Origin: an uncultured Christensenellaceae bacterium
GTDB taxonomy: Bacteria > Bacillota > Clostridia > Christensenellales > Aristaeellaceae
Assembly (NCBI GenBank): GCA_905236495.1
Contig: CAJOPV010000179.1
Coordinates: 1 to 14,238, forward strand
DNA: 14,238 bases
Reading direction: 5' to 3'
In this document: one piece after another, positions 1-6,795 of the stretch
How positions within the stretch are numbered: position 1 is the stretch's first letter
Layout: every line of letters begins with the position of its first letter
Program-made: the position numbers and the translations under genes
The notes under the pieces: model-generated
The model's database searches: none
What the model was told of the DNA's origin: nothing
Seen by the model: the letters and a program-made list of their open reading frames with translations, nothing else

Positions 1-28
1 CCTTCGTCACGGGAGTTTTGAGCCGCAT
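1..28 (-). CDS. Possible 5' end of a leftward gene, cut by the window edge
   Basis: The leftward strand shows an AAGGAG Shine-Dalgarno ten bases before an ATG at 28-26, followed by an open frame to the edge (MRLKTPVTK). A good promoter lies at 94-123 on the same strand, so a gene start is expected here. A second open frame begins with an ATG at 50-48 (MDKEHLFHAAQ...) but has no ribosome binding site before it. There are too few codons to tell which is real or what the product is. Confidence 0.35.
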
Positions 29-55
29 GAAACAGATGCTCCTTATCCATTTTGA

Positions 56-84
56 AAAGGGAAGAAAACGGAATCGCTCCCTTT
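56..84 (-). other. Weak hairpin in the leader of the left-edge gene
   Basis: Positions 56-62 (AAAGGGA) pair perfectly with 78-84 (TCCCTTT) across a 15-base loop. It would lie in the first part of the transcript from the promoter at 94-123. Seven base pairs with a long loop is modest, so a chance origin is possible. Confidence 0.2.
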
Positions 85-93
85 CATAACCGT

Positions 94-123
94 ATTCTAT
101 CACCGATGCCTTTCTCCCGTCAA
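94..123 (-). promoter_or_regulatory. Predicted sigma-A promoter, leftward
   Basis: Reading leftward, TTGACG (123-118) is followed by an 18-base spacer and TAGAAT (99-94), close to the sigma-A consensus. Transcription would start near 87 and run off the left edge with an untranslated leader of about 60 bases. It lies just past the lysS terminator, so it starts a new transcription unit. Confidence 0.55.
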
Positions 124-161
124 TGGGAAAGGCCCCTTATGACACGTTTTTGACAAACATA

Positions 162-191
162 AAAGCTGCGCGTCAGATGCCGCGCAGCTTT
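162..191 (-). terminator. Rho-independent terminator after lysS
   Basis: Positions 162-172 and 181-191 form a perfect 11-bp inverted repeat (GC-rich core GCTGCGCG) with an 8-base loop. Reading leftward, the stem ends in a T-rich stretch (TTTTATGTTT). It lies 17 bp after the lysS stop codon and closes the phosphodiesterase-greA-lysS operon. Confidence 0.85.
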
Positions 192-207
192 GCAGCTTGA
201 ATGAGTA

Positions 208-1689
208 TCAATCCACCGGCTTCATCGTGGGGAACAAAAGCACGTCCCGGATGGAGGGGGTGGCGGTGAGCAGCATCACAAGCCTGTCCACGCCCACGCC
301 CAGGCCGCCGGTGGGGGGCATGCCGATCTCCAGGGCGTTAAGGAAATCCTCGTCCACCCCGTGGGCCTCTTCGTCGCCCTGGGCCTTCAGGGCCGCCTGG
401 GCCTCGAAGCGCTGGCGCTGATCGATGGGATCGTTGAGCTCGGAGAAGGCGTTGCCGTGCTCCCGGCCCAGGATGAAGATTTCAAAGCGCTCGGTATAAG
501 CCGGGTCAGCGGGGGATTTTTTCGCCAGGGGAGAAATCTCCACCGGGTGCCCGTAGATGAAGGTGGGCTGCACCAAATGCTCCTCCACGTATTCATCAAA
601 GAAGAGGTTCAGGATATCACCCTTTTGATGCCGCTTCTCATAATGGATCTTTCGCTCGTCGGCGGCGGCGCGGGCTTCCTCCAAAGTATGAATCGCATCA
701 AAGTCCACGCCGGAATACTTCTTTACCGCTTCCACCATGCTCATCCGGGCGAAGGGCTTTTCCAGGTCGATGGTGATATCGCCGTACTGCACCACGGCGG
801 TGCCGTTCACCTGCCGGGCCACATAGCGGAACATATCCTCCGTAATATCCATCATGCCGTGAAAATCGGTGAAGGCCTGGTACAATTCCAGCATGGTAAA
901 TTCGGGGTTATGCTTGGTATCCATGCCTTCGTTGCGGAACACCCGCCCGATCTCATACACCCGGTCGAACCCGCCCACGATCAGCCGCTTCAAATGCAGC
1001 TCCAGGGCGATACGCAGGTACATATCGATATCCAGGGTATTGTGATGAGTAATGAAGGGCCGGGCCGCAGCGCCGCCCGCCTGGGTGTGGAGAACAGGGG
1101 TCTCCACCTCCATAAAGCCCCGGCTTTCCAGGAAAGTGCGGATGGCGGTGATGATCTGGCTGCGCTTGCGGAAGGTATCCCGGACTTCGGGATTCACCAC
1201 CATATCCAGATACCTTTGGCGATAGCGCAGGTCCTGATCCGTAAGGCCGTGGAACTTTTCAGGCAGGGGCTTTAAGCACTTGGCGAGCAGCGTCAATTCC
1301 TCCGTATGCACGGAGATTTCCCCGGTCTTGGTCTTGAACACCTTGCCCCGCACAAAGATCACATCGCCGATATCCATATCCTTAAAGGTGGCGTAGGCAT
1401 CCTCCCCCACGTCGTCCCGGCGGATGTAAAACTGGATTTCCCCGTCGGTATCAAGCAGATGCGCAAAGGAGGCCTTGCCCATGATGCGCCGGGTCATCAT
1501 CCGCCCAGCCAGGGAAACGTCCTTTCCCTCATAGGCGTCGTAATCGGCAATGATCTGGCTGCTCTTCGTATCCACTTGGGCCTTTGTCAAAAGGTAGGGG
1601 TCCTGTCCCTTCTCCCGAAGGGCGGCAAGCTTGTCCCGGCGGATCTGTTCCTGCTCAGAATAAACAGGGGCGTTTTGTTCCTGCGGCAT
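208..1689 (-). CDS. lysS: Lysine--tRNA ligase, class II (LysRS)
   Basis: Charges tRNA-Lys with lysine in the cytoplasm using ATP, for translation. The 493-residue product has the usual class II LysRS length and order. An N-terminal OB-fold anticodon-binding domain (about residues 57-145) precedes the catalytic domain. Motif 1 is visible near 186-199 (FLESRGFMEVETP), motif 2 at 252-268 (RNEGMDTKHNPEFTMLE) and motif 3 at 462-470 (GLGVGVDRL), which carries the conserved motif 3 arginine. The segment ETPVLHTQAGGAAARPF (196-212) is also typical of the family. The ATG at 1689 follows a GAGGG sequence at suitable spacing. It is the last gene of the operon, 27 bp after greA, and is followed by a strong terminator. 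No truncation or odd residue is seen. Confidence 0.97.
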   Translation of the reverse strand: MPQEQNAPVYSEQEQIRRDKLAALREKGQDPYLLTKAQVDTKSSQIIADYDAYEGKDVSLAGRMMTRRIMGKASFAHLLDTDGEIQFYIRRDDVGEDAYATFKDMDIGDVIFVRGKVFKTKTGEISVHTEELTLLAKCLKPLPEKFHGLTDQDLRYRQRYLDMVVNPEVRDTFRKRSQIITAIRTFLESRGFMEVETPVLHTQAGGAAARPFITHHNTLDIDMYLRIALELHLKRLIVGGFDRVYEIGRVFRNEGMDTKHNPEFTMLELYQAFTDFHGMMDITEDMFRYVARQVNGTAVVQYGDITIDLEKPFARMSMVEAVKKYSGVDFDAIHTLEEARAAADERKIHYEKRHQKGDILNLFFDEYVEEHLVQPTFIYGHPVEISPLAKKSPADPAYTERFEIFILGREHGNAFSELNDPIDQRQRFEAQAALKAQGDEEAHGVDEDFLNALEIGMPPTGGLGVGVDRLVMLLTATPSIRDVLLFPTMKPVD

Positions 1690-1716
1690 GATGAACCCTC
1701 GCTTCGTTCGTAATGA

Positions 1717-2193
1717 TTACACTCGGATTTCCAGAATCTTTAATTTATAAGCGCCGTCCGGCGCTTCCACGGTGACGATCTCCCCGGCCTTGTGGCCCAG
1801 CAGCGCCGTGCCGATGGGGGATTCGTTGGAAATCTTATTGTTCATGGGGTCGCTTTCCCGGGCGCCCACGATGGAAAACTCCTCTTCCTCGCCTTCATCC
1901 AGATACAGCACCCTGACTGTGGTGCCCACGTTGACGGCGTCGGTAGATACTTCGCCATCGATCACCACCACGTTGCGCAGGGTTTCCTCCAGCTCCAGGA
2001 TGTCCGCTTCCAGCTTGGCCTGCTCATCCTTGGCCTCGTCGTACTCGGCGTTTTCGCTCAGATCCCCGAAGCCCCGGGCGATGTTCAGATGCTCCGCCAC
2101 CTCTGCCCGGCGTACAGTGGTCATATACTTGAGCTTTTCTTCCAGCTGGCGCAGGCCTTCCTGGGATACCACGATCTTGTTCATTTCACTCAT
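1717..2193 (-). CDS. greA: Transcription elongation factor GreA
   Basis: Enters the secondary channel of RNA polymerase and stimulates cleavage of backtracked RNA, rescuing stalled complexes. The 158-residue product is full length. An N-terminal coiled coil (about 12-75) carries the acidic tip GDLSENAEYDEAKDEQ (43-58), with Asp44 and Glu47 in the places of the catalytic tip residues. An FKBP-like C-terminal domain (about 85-158) includes NESPIGTALLGHKAGE (123-138). The ATG is preceded by AAGGAG with 8-base spacing. The stop codon of the upstream phosphodiesterase lies 15 bp away, just before this Shine-Dalgarno. A greA-lysS neighbourhood is common in Clostridia and supports co-transcription. 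Confidence 0.97.
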   Translation of the reverse strand: MSEMNKIVVSQEGLRQLEEKLKYMTTVRRAEVAEHLNIARGFGDLSENAEYDEAKDEQAKLEADILELEETLRNVVVIDGEVSTDAVNVGTTVRVLYLDEGEEEEFSIVGARESDPMNNKISNESPIGTALLGHKAGEIVTVEAPDGAYKLKILEIRV

Positions 2194-2208
2194 GGCTTTT
2201 TCTCCTTT

Positions 2209-3036
2209 TCATTCATCAAAAACATTTTTGTTATCGGGGCGAAAGCCCTCGAAGATCTGCACGTCGTAACGGCTGCGCAGCGCCCGGCTGTTTTCCTCAT
2301 CCTTCACCGTCCAGGCCGCCGTCACGGGATGGAACAGCGCTTTCACTGCCCGGAAGGTGGGGTTGCGATCCCCTTCCCAGCCGTATGCAATAAAATCGGG
2401 CCGGGAAAGGAAGTTCATCGTCAGGTGCGCCGCCAGACGGTACAGCAGCCCGGTTTCCTCCCCCATCCTGTGAAAATCGCAGGCCAATTGCCCCCGGATG
2501 ATCCCGGGCGCGTTCCGGCGGAACCACCAAAGCAGCCTCGGGTCAAAGGATTCCACACACCAAACGCCTTCGTAACCAGCCATCAGCTCATACAGGATTC
2601 GGGGCAGTTCCCGGCTGTCGCCGCCGCTTTTCATTTCGATCAGAAGCGGAGACCGGCCCCGGACCTGATCGCATACCTCCCGCAGGGTGGGGATCCCATA
2701 GGACGATCCTGCCAATCGGAGGGACTGCACCTCCTGAAGCGTCATATCCCCGATGGGGCGATCCACGCCGCAAAGCCGCAGGGCGGTATCGTCATGGTGC
2801 ACAACGATGGCACGGTCCCGGGTCAATCTTACGTCCAGCTCAATGCCGTATCCCTGCTCCGCCGCCCGTTCAAATGCGATCAGCGCGTTTTCCGGCGCGT
2901 CTTTGCCGTGGAGCCCCCGATGGGCATAAAACCTGACGGGAAAGGCGGAGGCAGCCCGTTTCCTGCCTCGCCAAGAAGGAGAAATCAGGAACAGGTACAG
3001 CAGCATGGCTGCCAAAGGGACGATCCAGAACGCCAT
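2209..3036 (-). CDS. Membrane-anchored glycerophosphodiester phosphodiesterase (GDPD family)
   Basis: Predicted to hydrolyse glycerophosphodiesters to glycerol 3-phosphate and an alcohol. Numbering is from the start at 3036 (275 residues). Residues 1-18 form one hydrophobic segment followed by basic residues (WRGRKR), suggesting an N-terminal membrane anchor. The TIM-barrel core has AHRG with the catalytic His39 and Arg40, then PENA (48-51). ELD supplies metal ligands Glu66 and Asp68, and HHDDT supplies the second catalytic His81. IEMK has Glu134, VESFDPRLL follows near 161-169, and AWTVKDEE lies at 241-248. The end reads IFEGFRPDNK rather than the more usual TD-P motif, so it may belong to a subgroup. 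A start at 3042, two codons upstream, is possible, but its ATG abuts the Shine-Dalgarno, whereas GGAAAGG sits 6 bases before 3036. It is first gene of the operon with greA and lysS. The exact substrate is unknown. Confidence 0.88.
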   Translation of the reverse strand: MAFWIVPLAAMLLYLFLISPSWRGRKRAASAFPVRFYAHRGLHGKDAPENALIAFERAAEQGYGIELDVRLTRDRAIVVHHDDTALRLCGVDRPIGDMTLQEVQSLRLAGSSYGIPTLREVCDQVRGRSPLLIEMKSGGDSRELPRILYELMAGYEGVWCVESFDPRLLWWFRRNAPGIIRGQLACDFHRMGEETGLLYRLAAHLTMNFLSRPDFIAYGWEGDRNPTFRAVKALFHPVTAAWTVKDEENSRALRSRYDVQIFEGFRPDNKNVFDE

Positions 3037-3065
3037 GCCCATCCTTTCCGGCGATTATGCCAAGC

Positions 3066-3081
3066 AGCGCCCTTGGGCGCT
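3066..3081 (-). other. Hairpin at the 5' end of the phosphodiesterase-greA-lysS transcript
   Basis: AGCGCCC (3066-3072) and GGGCGCT (3075-3081) are perfect complements with two bases between them, or a 6-bp stem with a four-base loop. The element lies about ten bases after the -10 box, at the very start of the leftward message. No T-tract follows on either strand, so it is not a usual terminator. It may stabilise the 5' end of the RNA; this is inference. Confidence 0.4.
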
Positions 3082-3089
3082 ACCAGGCA

Positions 3090-3118
3090 ATTATACTCCT
3101 TTCTTCTATCAATTGCAA
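3090..3118 (-). promoter_or_regulatory. Promoter of the phosphodiesterase-greA-lysS operon
   Basis: Reading leftward, TTGCAA (3118-3113), a 17-base spacer and a perfect TATAAT (3095-3090) make a strong sigma-A candidate. It lies about 54 bp before the first gene and is divergent from the helicase promoter. Confidence 0.75.
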
Positions 3119-3139
3119 CCGTTCCACCCGCTTATTTTT

Positions 3140-3163
3140 CCCGGTTTCTTCCATATCACCGGG
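3140..3163. repeat. Inverted repeat between divergent promoters
   Basis: CCCGGT (3140-3145) and ACCGGG (3158-3163) form a perfect 6-bp inverted repeat, extendable on both sides with one bulged base, around a 12-base centre. Arm centres are 18 bp apart. It lies between the leftward promoter (3090-3118) and the helicase -35 box (3181), a position suited to a shared regulator. Chance or an old terminator remnant cannot be excluded. Confidence 0.3.
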
Positions 3164-3180
3164 GAATTTTCGCAAAAAAA

Positions 3181-3210
3181 TTGACCGCATCGAAGGCCTT
3201 ATGCTATAAT
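3181..3210 (+). promoter_or_regulatory. Promoter of the DEAD-box helicase gene
   Basis: TTGACC (3181-3186), an 18-base spacer and a perfect TATAAT (3205-3210) are visible. The TG at 3202-3203 makes an extended -10 (TGCTATAAT), and a run of seven A's lies directly upstream of the -35 box as a possible UP element. The leader to the start codon is about 55 bases. It contains a 5-bp stem (3237-3241 with 3250-3254) just before the Shine-Dalgarno. Confidence 0.8.
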
Positions 3211-3271
3211 AATCAGGTTATGATTATGTGATGCATCGCGGACAGGGCGCCGCGGCGGAAAGGAACGCGCT

Positions 3272-4459
3272 TTGCCACAGAAACAGGATCAGCCCCTGAC
3301 GGGCTTTGAAAACCTCGATCTATCCGATGAGATCATGCGGGCGGTGGCTAAAATGGGGTTCACGCAGGCCACCCCCGTTCAGGAAAAGACCATCCCCATT
3401 ATGATGGAAGGCCACGACGTGATCGCCATTGCCCCCACCGGCACCGGCAAAACCTGCGCCTTCGGCATCCCCATGCTGGAATACATTTCCCTGACCGATA
3501 CCCGCATTCAGGAATTGGTGCTGGCCCCTACCCGGGAGCTGGCCCAGCAGATCGGCGATGAAATGACGAAGCTGGCGGCCTTCATCCCGGAGGTGCGCAT
3601 CGCCGTTCTGTACGGCGGGCAGCCCATTTCCAAACAATTGAATCAGCTCAAGCGCAAGCCCCAGATCATCGTGGCGACCCCGGGGCGGATGCTGGATCAC
3701 ATGCAGCGGGGCACCGCCAGGCTGGACGCGGTGCATACCCTGGTGATCGACGAAGCGGACGAAATGCTGAAGATGGGATTTGTGAAGGACGTATGCAGGA
3801 TCATCGAGGCCATCCCGCCTCAGCGGCAGTTCGTCATGTTTTCCGCCACCACCAATCAGGATGTGCTGACCATCTCCTGGAAATATCAGCATGATCCCGT
3901 GGAAATCACCATTCCAGCCACCCAGGAAAATAAGCCCCGGATCGCCCAGTACGTGATCCCCACCGAACGGCAGATCAAGCAGGAGCATCTGCAATACCTG
4001 CTGGATTCCAACGTGTATAACCGGGTGATGATCTTCACCAACACCAAGGATATGTGCCGCCGGCTGAGCGAAAGGCTGAATAAGCTTGGGTATCAGACCG
4101 AAGCGCTGCACGGGGATATTCCCCAATCCAAGCGGAATCAGGTAATGAACGGCTTCAAGCGGGGCAAATTCCCCATCCTGGTGTGCACCGACGTGGCGGC
4201 CCGGGGCATCGACGTATTCGACGTGGAGGCAGTCATCAACTATGATCTGCCCAACGAAAACGAATACTACCTGCACCGCATCGGGCGTACGGGCCGGGCC
4301 CGCCGCCACGGAGTGGCCTTCACCCTGCTGTGCTTTACCGAACGGGTACGGCTGGACGAGATCCTCAAATATATGGATGCCCAGCCCACTTATCTGCATT
4401 TCGACGATATGGGCATCCTGCGGGATCAGGATGACAAGCCATTCTTTGAAAACATATAA
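3272..4459 (+). CDS. DEAD-box ATP-dependent RNA helicase, compact form
   Basis: Unwinds or remodels RNA with ATP; bacterial members act in ribosome assembly, RNA decay or cold adaptation. The motifs occur in order in the 395-residue product. These are the Q motif (GFTQATPVQ, 29-37), Walker A (APTGTGKT, 54-61), PTREL (86-90), TPGR (136-139), DEAD (160-163) and SAT (191-193). The second RecA domain has IFTNT (254-258), TDVAARGID (306-314) and HRIGRTGR (335-342). The protein ends soon after the second RecA domain, without the basic or RNA-binding C-terminal extension found in CshA, DeaD or DbpA. It could therefore depend on partners for specificity. The start is TTG, supported by AAAGGA (3259-3264) seven bases upstream; no better in-frame ATG lies nearby. 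It is a single-gene transcription unit with its own promoter. Which cellular role it has cannot be told from the sequence. Confidence 0.95.
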   Translation: MPQKQDQPLTGFENLDLSDEIMRAVAKMGFTQATPVQEKTIPIMMEGHDVIAIAPTGTGKTCAFGIPMLEYISLTDTRIQELVLAPTRELAQQIGDEMTKLAAFIPEVRIAVLYGGQPISKQLNQLKRKPQIIVATPGRMLDHMQRGTARLDAVHTLVIDEADEMLKMGFVKDVCRIIEAIPPQRQFVMFSATTNQDVLTISWKYQHDPVEITIPATQENKPRIAQYVIPTERQIKQEHLQYLLDSNVYNRVMIFTNTKDMCRRLSERLNKLGYQTEALHGDIPQSKRNQVMNGFKRGKFPILVCTDVAARGIDVFDVEAVINYDLPNENEYYLHRIGRTGRARRHGVAFTLLCFTERVRLDEILKYMDAQPTYLHFDDMGILRDQDDKPFFENI

Positions 4460-4611
4460 GCGACCATCCAGAAACCCCGGGATAGCTTAAAAGGGCCGCA
4501 CGGCTTTCCTCCGCAGGGACTGGTTTCGCGGTCCGAGGAGCAGGCAGTATGACTGCTTCCGATAGCATTTACTGACTTATGATGGCAGAGCATCGCCTGT
4601 GTCGATGCGCT
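4460..4611 (+). other. Hairpin-rich segment downstream of the helicase gene
   Basis: No coding frame is convincing here. On the + strand, CCTC (4508-4511) and GGAC (4517-4520) pair with GTCC (4531-4534) and GAGG (4535-4538), extended by GCT (4503-4505) with AGC (4539-4541). GCAGT (4544-4548) pairs with ACTGC (4552-4556) over a three-base loop. GCATCG (4590-4595) pairs with CGATGC (4603-4608), extended past one mismatch. The terminator at 4613-4642 follows directly. This could be a structured 3' untranslated region or a small RNA. No promoter is clear within it, and I do not recognise a known RNA family. Confidence 0.35.
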
Positions 4612-4612
4612 G

Positions 4613-4642
4613 AAAAACGCCCGGCGCGCACCGGGCGTTTTT
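4613..4642. terminator. Bidirectional Rho-independent terminator between helicase and his operon
   Basis: Positions 4613-4624 and 4631-4642 are a perfect 12-bp inverted repeat around a six-base loop (core ACGCCCGG / CCGGGCGT). The stem begins with five A's and ends with five T's, so it has a terminal U-run on either strand. It sits 5 bp after the hisIE stop codon and about 150 bp after the helicase stop. Confidence 0.92.
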
Positions 4643-4647
4643 CATGC

Positions 4648-5292
4648 TTACTGCATTTTTTCCTGCTTGACTTTATGATCTACCACGTGGCGGCTGGCAA
4701 GCTGGGCAAACACATCCGCAGGGGTAATGCCCATTTCCACCATCAGCACCATCACATGATAGGCAAGATCGGCGATTTCAAACACGGTTTCCGCCTGGTC
4801 GCCGCCCTTGCCCGCCACGATCACCTCGGTGCATTCCTCCCCCACCTTTTTGAGGATCTTATCGATCCCCTTCTGGAATAAATAGGTGGTATAGGAGCCT
4901 TCCTTAGGCTGCTGTTTCCGGCCTGTCAGGAGCTGATACAGCGCCTCCATGGAAAAGGCGGGATGCTCGCCGCTCTGATATACGGGATTGAAAAAGCAGC
5001 TTTCCGCCCCGGTGTGGCAGGCCGGCCCGGCCTTGATGACCTCTACCACCAGCGCGTCCAGGTCGCAGTCCGCCCGGATGGTGACGATCTCCTGCGTGTT
5101 GCCGGAGGTTTCGCCCTTGCGCCACAGCGTTTGCCGGGAGCGGGAGTAAAAGCAGGTGCGGCCCTCTTTCATGGAAATCTCCAGGGCTTCCCGGTTCATA
5201 TAGGCCACCGTCAGCACCTGCTTGGAGAAATAATCCTGTACCACCGCCGGGATCAGGCCGTTTGCGTCAAATTTCAGATCGTCTAAATTCAT
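4648..5292 (-). CDS. hisIE: Bifunctional phosphoribosyl-AMP cyclohydrolase / phosphoribosyl-ATP pyrophosphatase
   Basis: Carries out steps 2 and 3 of histidine synthesis: removal of pyrophosphate from phosphoribosyl-ATP (HisE part), then opening of the adenine ring of phosphoribosyl-AMP (HisI part). The 214-residue product has HisI first. Metal-binding DCDLD (75-79) is followed by ACHTG with Cys92 and then Cys99. The HisE part (about 114-203) has KKVGEECTEV with Glu152, Glu153 and Glu156, and EIADLAYHVMVLM around Asp175. The ATG has AAGGAG seven bases upstream, and the hisF stop lies inside that Shine-Dalgarno region. It is the last gene of the his operon, directly before the terminator. Confidence 0.96.
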   Translation of the reverse strand: MNLDDLKFDANGLIPAVVQDYFSKQVLTVAYMNREALEISMKEGRTCFYSRSRQTLWRKGETSGNTQEIVTIRADCDLDALVVEVIKAGPACHTGAESCFFNPVYQSGEHPAFSMEALYQLLTGRKQQPKEGSYTTYLFQKGIDKILKKVGEECTEVIVAGKGGDQAETVFEIADLAYHVMVLMVEMGITPADVFAQLASRHVVDHKVKQEKMQ

Positions 5293-5305
5293 GGGTGATC
5301 TCCTT

Positions 5306-6073
5306 TCACATCCGTAAAATCCGCATGGGAATGCCCTGGGAAGCCAGATACTGCTTCAGCTCCGGCAAGGGCACCTCTTTTTTATGGAAAATGGAGGCTG
5401 CCAGCCCCGCATCCACCTGGGGCACCGCTTCAAACAGCGTTTTAAAATCCTCCTTCTTCCCCGCGCCGCCGGAGGCGATGATGGGAATGGTGACCCGCCC
5501 GGCGATGGCGGACAGCAGCTCCAGATCAAAGCCCTGGCGGACACCGTCGGTATCCATGCTGTTGACAACCAATTCCCCGGCCCCGCGCTCCTGCCCGTCC
5601 CGGGCCCAGTCCAGGGCGTCCAGCCCCGTATCCTCCCGTCCGCCCTTGGCGAAGATGTGGAAGCTGCCGTTTACCCGCTTCACGTCCATGGACAGCACCA
5701 CGCACTGATCGCCGTAGCGCTTGGCGGCCCGATCGATGAGGGTGGGATCCTTGATGGCGCCGGAATTGACGCTCACCTTATCGGCCCCGCAGGAAAGCAC
5801 CCGTTCAAAGTCTGAAACATCGTTGATGCCGCCCCCTACCGTCAGGGGGATGAACACCTGGGCCGCGGTTCGCTTCAGGATATCGGTAAACAGGCCCCGG
5901 CCCTCAAAGGAAGCGGTGATATCGTAAAATACCAGTTCATCCGCCCCGGTCTCGTTATAATACCGGGCCATATCCACCGGGTCCGCCACGTCCTGAACGC
6001 CCTCGAAATTGACGCCCTTAACGACCCGCCCGTTCCGCACGTCCAGGCAGGGAATGATGCGCTTGGCGATCAT
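5306..6073 (-). CDS. hisF: Imidazole glycerol phosphate synthase, cyclase subunit HisF
   Basis: Uses ammonia from the HisH glutaminase to turn PRFAR into imidazole glycerol phosphate and AICAR, the latter feeding purine synthesis. The 255-residue (beta-alpha)8 barrel is full length. It shows the catalytic aspartates Asp11 (CLDV) and Asp130 (SMDV), phosphate-binding glycines at TVGGGI (78-83) and ASGGAG (200-205), and MDTDG near 173-177. The first four bases of its coding sequence overlap the hisA stop (ATGA, 6070-6073), and GGGGGAGG lies seven bases before the ATG, indicating coupled translation. Confidence 0.98.
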   Translation of the reverse strand: MIAKRIIPCLDVRNGRVVKGVNFEGVQDVADPVDMARYYNETGADELVFYDITASFEGRGLFTDILKRTAAQVFIPLTVGGGINDVSDFERVLSCGADKVSVNSGAIKDPTLIDRAAKRYGDQCVVLSMDVKRVNGSFHIFAKGGREDTGLDALDWARDGQERGAGELVVNSMDTDGVRQGFDLELLSAIAGRVTIPIIASGGAGKKEDFKTLFEAVPQVDAGLAASIFHKKEVPLPELKQYLASQGIPMRILRM

Positions 6074-6795
6074 GCTGCCGCCTCCCCCGCCGCTTGAATG
6101 GCTTGTTTCAGATCGATGCTTCCGGCATAAATGGCCTTGCCGATAATGGCGGCGTACAGGCCCATCTTCGCAAGCCTCTTTACGTCGTCCAATGTGGATA
6201 CGCCGCCGGAGGCCACGATCTTTAGGCCTTTGACGGCGGTCAAGCGTTCATACGCCTCGAAATTAGGGCCGGACAGCATGCCGTCTCTGGATATATCTGT
6301 ATAGATCACCGTATCCACCCCCCGATCCGGCAGGGAGCGGACGAAATCATAGGCGTTCAGATCGGTGACCGTGCGCCAGCCGTGAATGGCGACGAAGCCG
6401 TCCCTGGCATCCACCCCGGCGGCGATCTTTCCAGGGTACAGCGCTGCCAAACGCTCCATCAATTCCGGCTGTTCCACCGCCGCCGTGCCCAGGATCACCC
6501 GGCTCACCCCGGCGTCCAGATACCGGCGAGCGCTTTCCTCGCTGCGGGCGCCGCCGCCCACCTCCAGGCGCAGTCCGCTTTCCCTTGCCAAGCGGGCGAT
6601 CCTGTTAAAATTCTGCTGGTCGCCGTCCTTTGCCGCGTCCAAATCCACCGCGTGGAGCCATTTGGCCCCCGCCTCCCTGTAAGATCGGGCGGCGGCAAGG
6701 GGATCGGCCTCATACACCGTCATGCGGTCGTAATCCCCCTCAGACAAACGCACCACCTGCCCAAAACGCAGGTCGATGGCGGGAAAAATCAGCAT
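6070..6795 (-). CDS. hisA: Phosphoribosylformimino-5-aminoimidazole carboxamide ribotide isomerase HisA
   Basis: Converts ProFAR to PRFAR by an Amadori rearrangement, the step before HisHF. The 241-residue barrel has the expected catalytic aspartates Asp8 (PAIDL) and Asp129 (GVDARDG), and the phosphate-binding segments EVGGGAR (78-84) and IVASGGVS. The segment YTDISRDGM (165-173) is typical of the family. Its start overlaps the end of hisH by 7 bp, with GGGGAGG seven bases upstream of the ATG. A dual HisA/TrpF role (PriA), known in actinobacteria, cannot be judged here and is not expected in this group. Confidence 0.97.
   Translation of the reverse strand: MLIFPAIDLRFGQVVRLSEGDYDRMTVYEADPLAAARSYREAGAKWLHAVDLDAAKDGDQQNFNRIARLARESGLRLEVGGGARSEESARRYLDAGVSRVILGTAAVEQPELMERLAALYPGKIAAGVDARDGFVAIHGWRTVTDLNAYDFVRSLPDRGVDTVIYTDISRDGMLSGPNFEAYERLTAVKGLKIVASGGVSTLDDVKRLAKMGLYAAIIGKAIYAGSIDLKQAIQAAGEAAA

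Noticed and set aside
3..89. Possible end of a rightward gene at the left edge (frame open to TAA at 87)
   Set aside because: Short, with no recognisable sequence, and it conflicts with the strong leftward promoter and Shine-Dalgarno in the same stretch.
111..136. Imperfect hairpin CCTTTCTCCC / GGGAAAGG near the left promoter
   Set aside because: The stem needs a two-base bulge and has no T-tract directly after it; it overlaps the better-supported -35 box.
1792..3231. Long rightward open frame antisense to greA and the phosphodiesterase
   Set aside because: Its translation has no recognisable domain, it lacks a fitting ribosome binding site, and it lies opposite two clear genes. GC-rich codons often leave the opposite strand open.
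3220..3231. Mini-ORF (Met-Ile-Met-stop) in the helicase leader
   Set aside because: No convincing ribosome binding site precedes it; a three-codon frame is expected by chance.
3320..4399. Leftward open frame antisense to the helicase
   Set aside because: The helicase has all motifs in the sense frame; the antisense translation resembles no protein.
4514..4540. T-box-like sequence (AGGG...GGTTTCGCGG) after the helicase
   Set aside because: It only loosely resembles the AGGGTGG-ACCGCG consensus. No specifier stem is visible, and the next rightward gene is more than 7 kb away.
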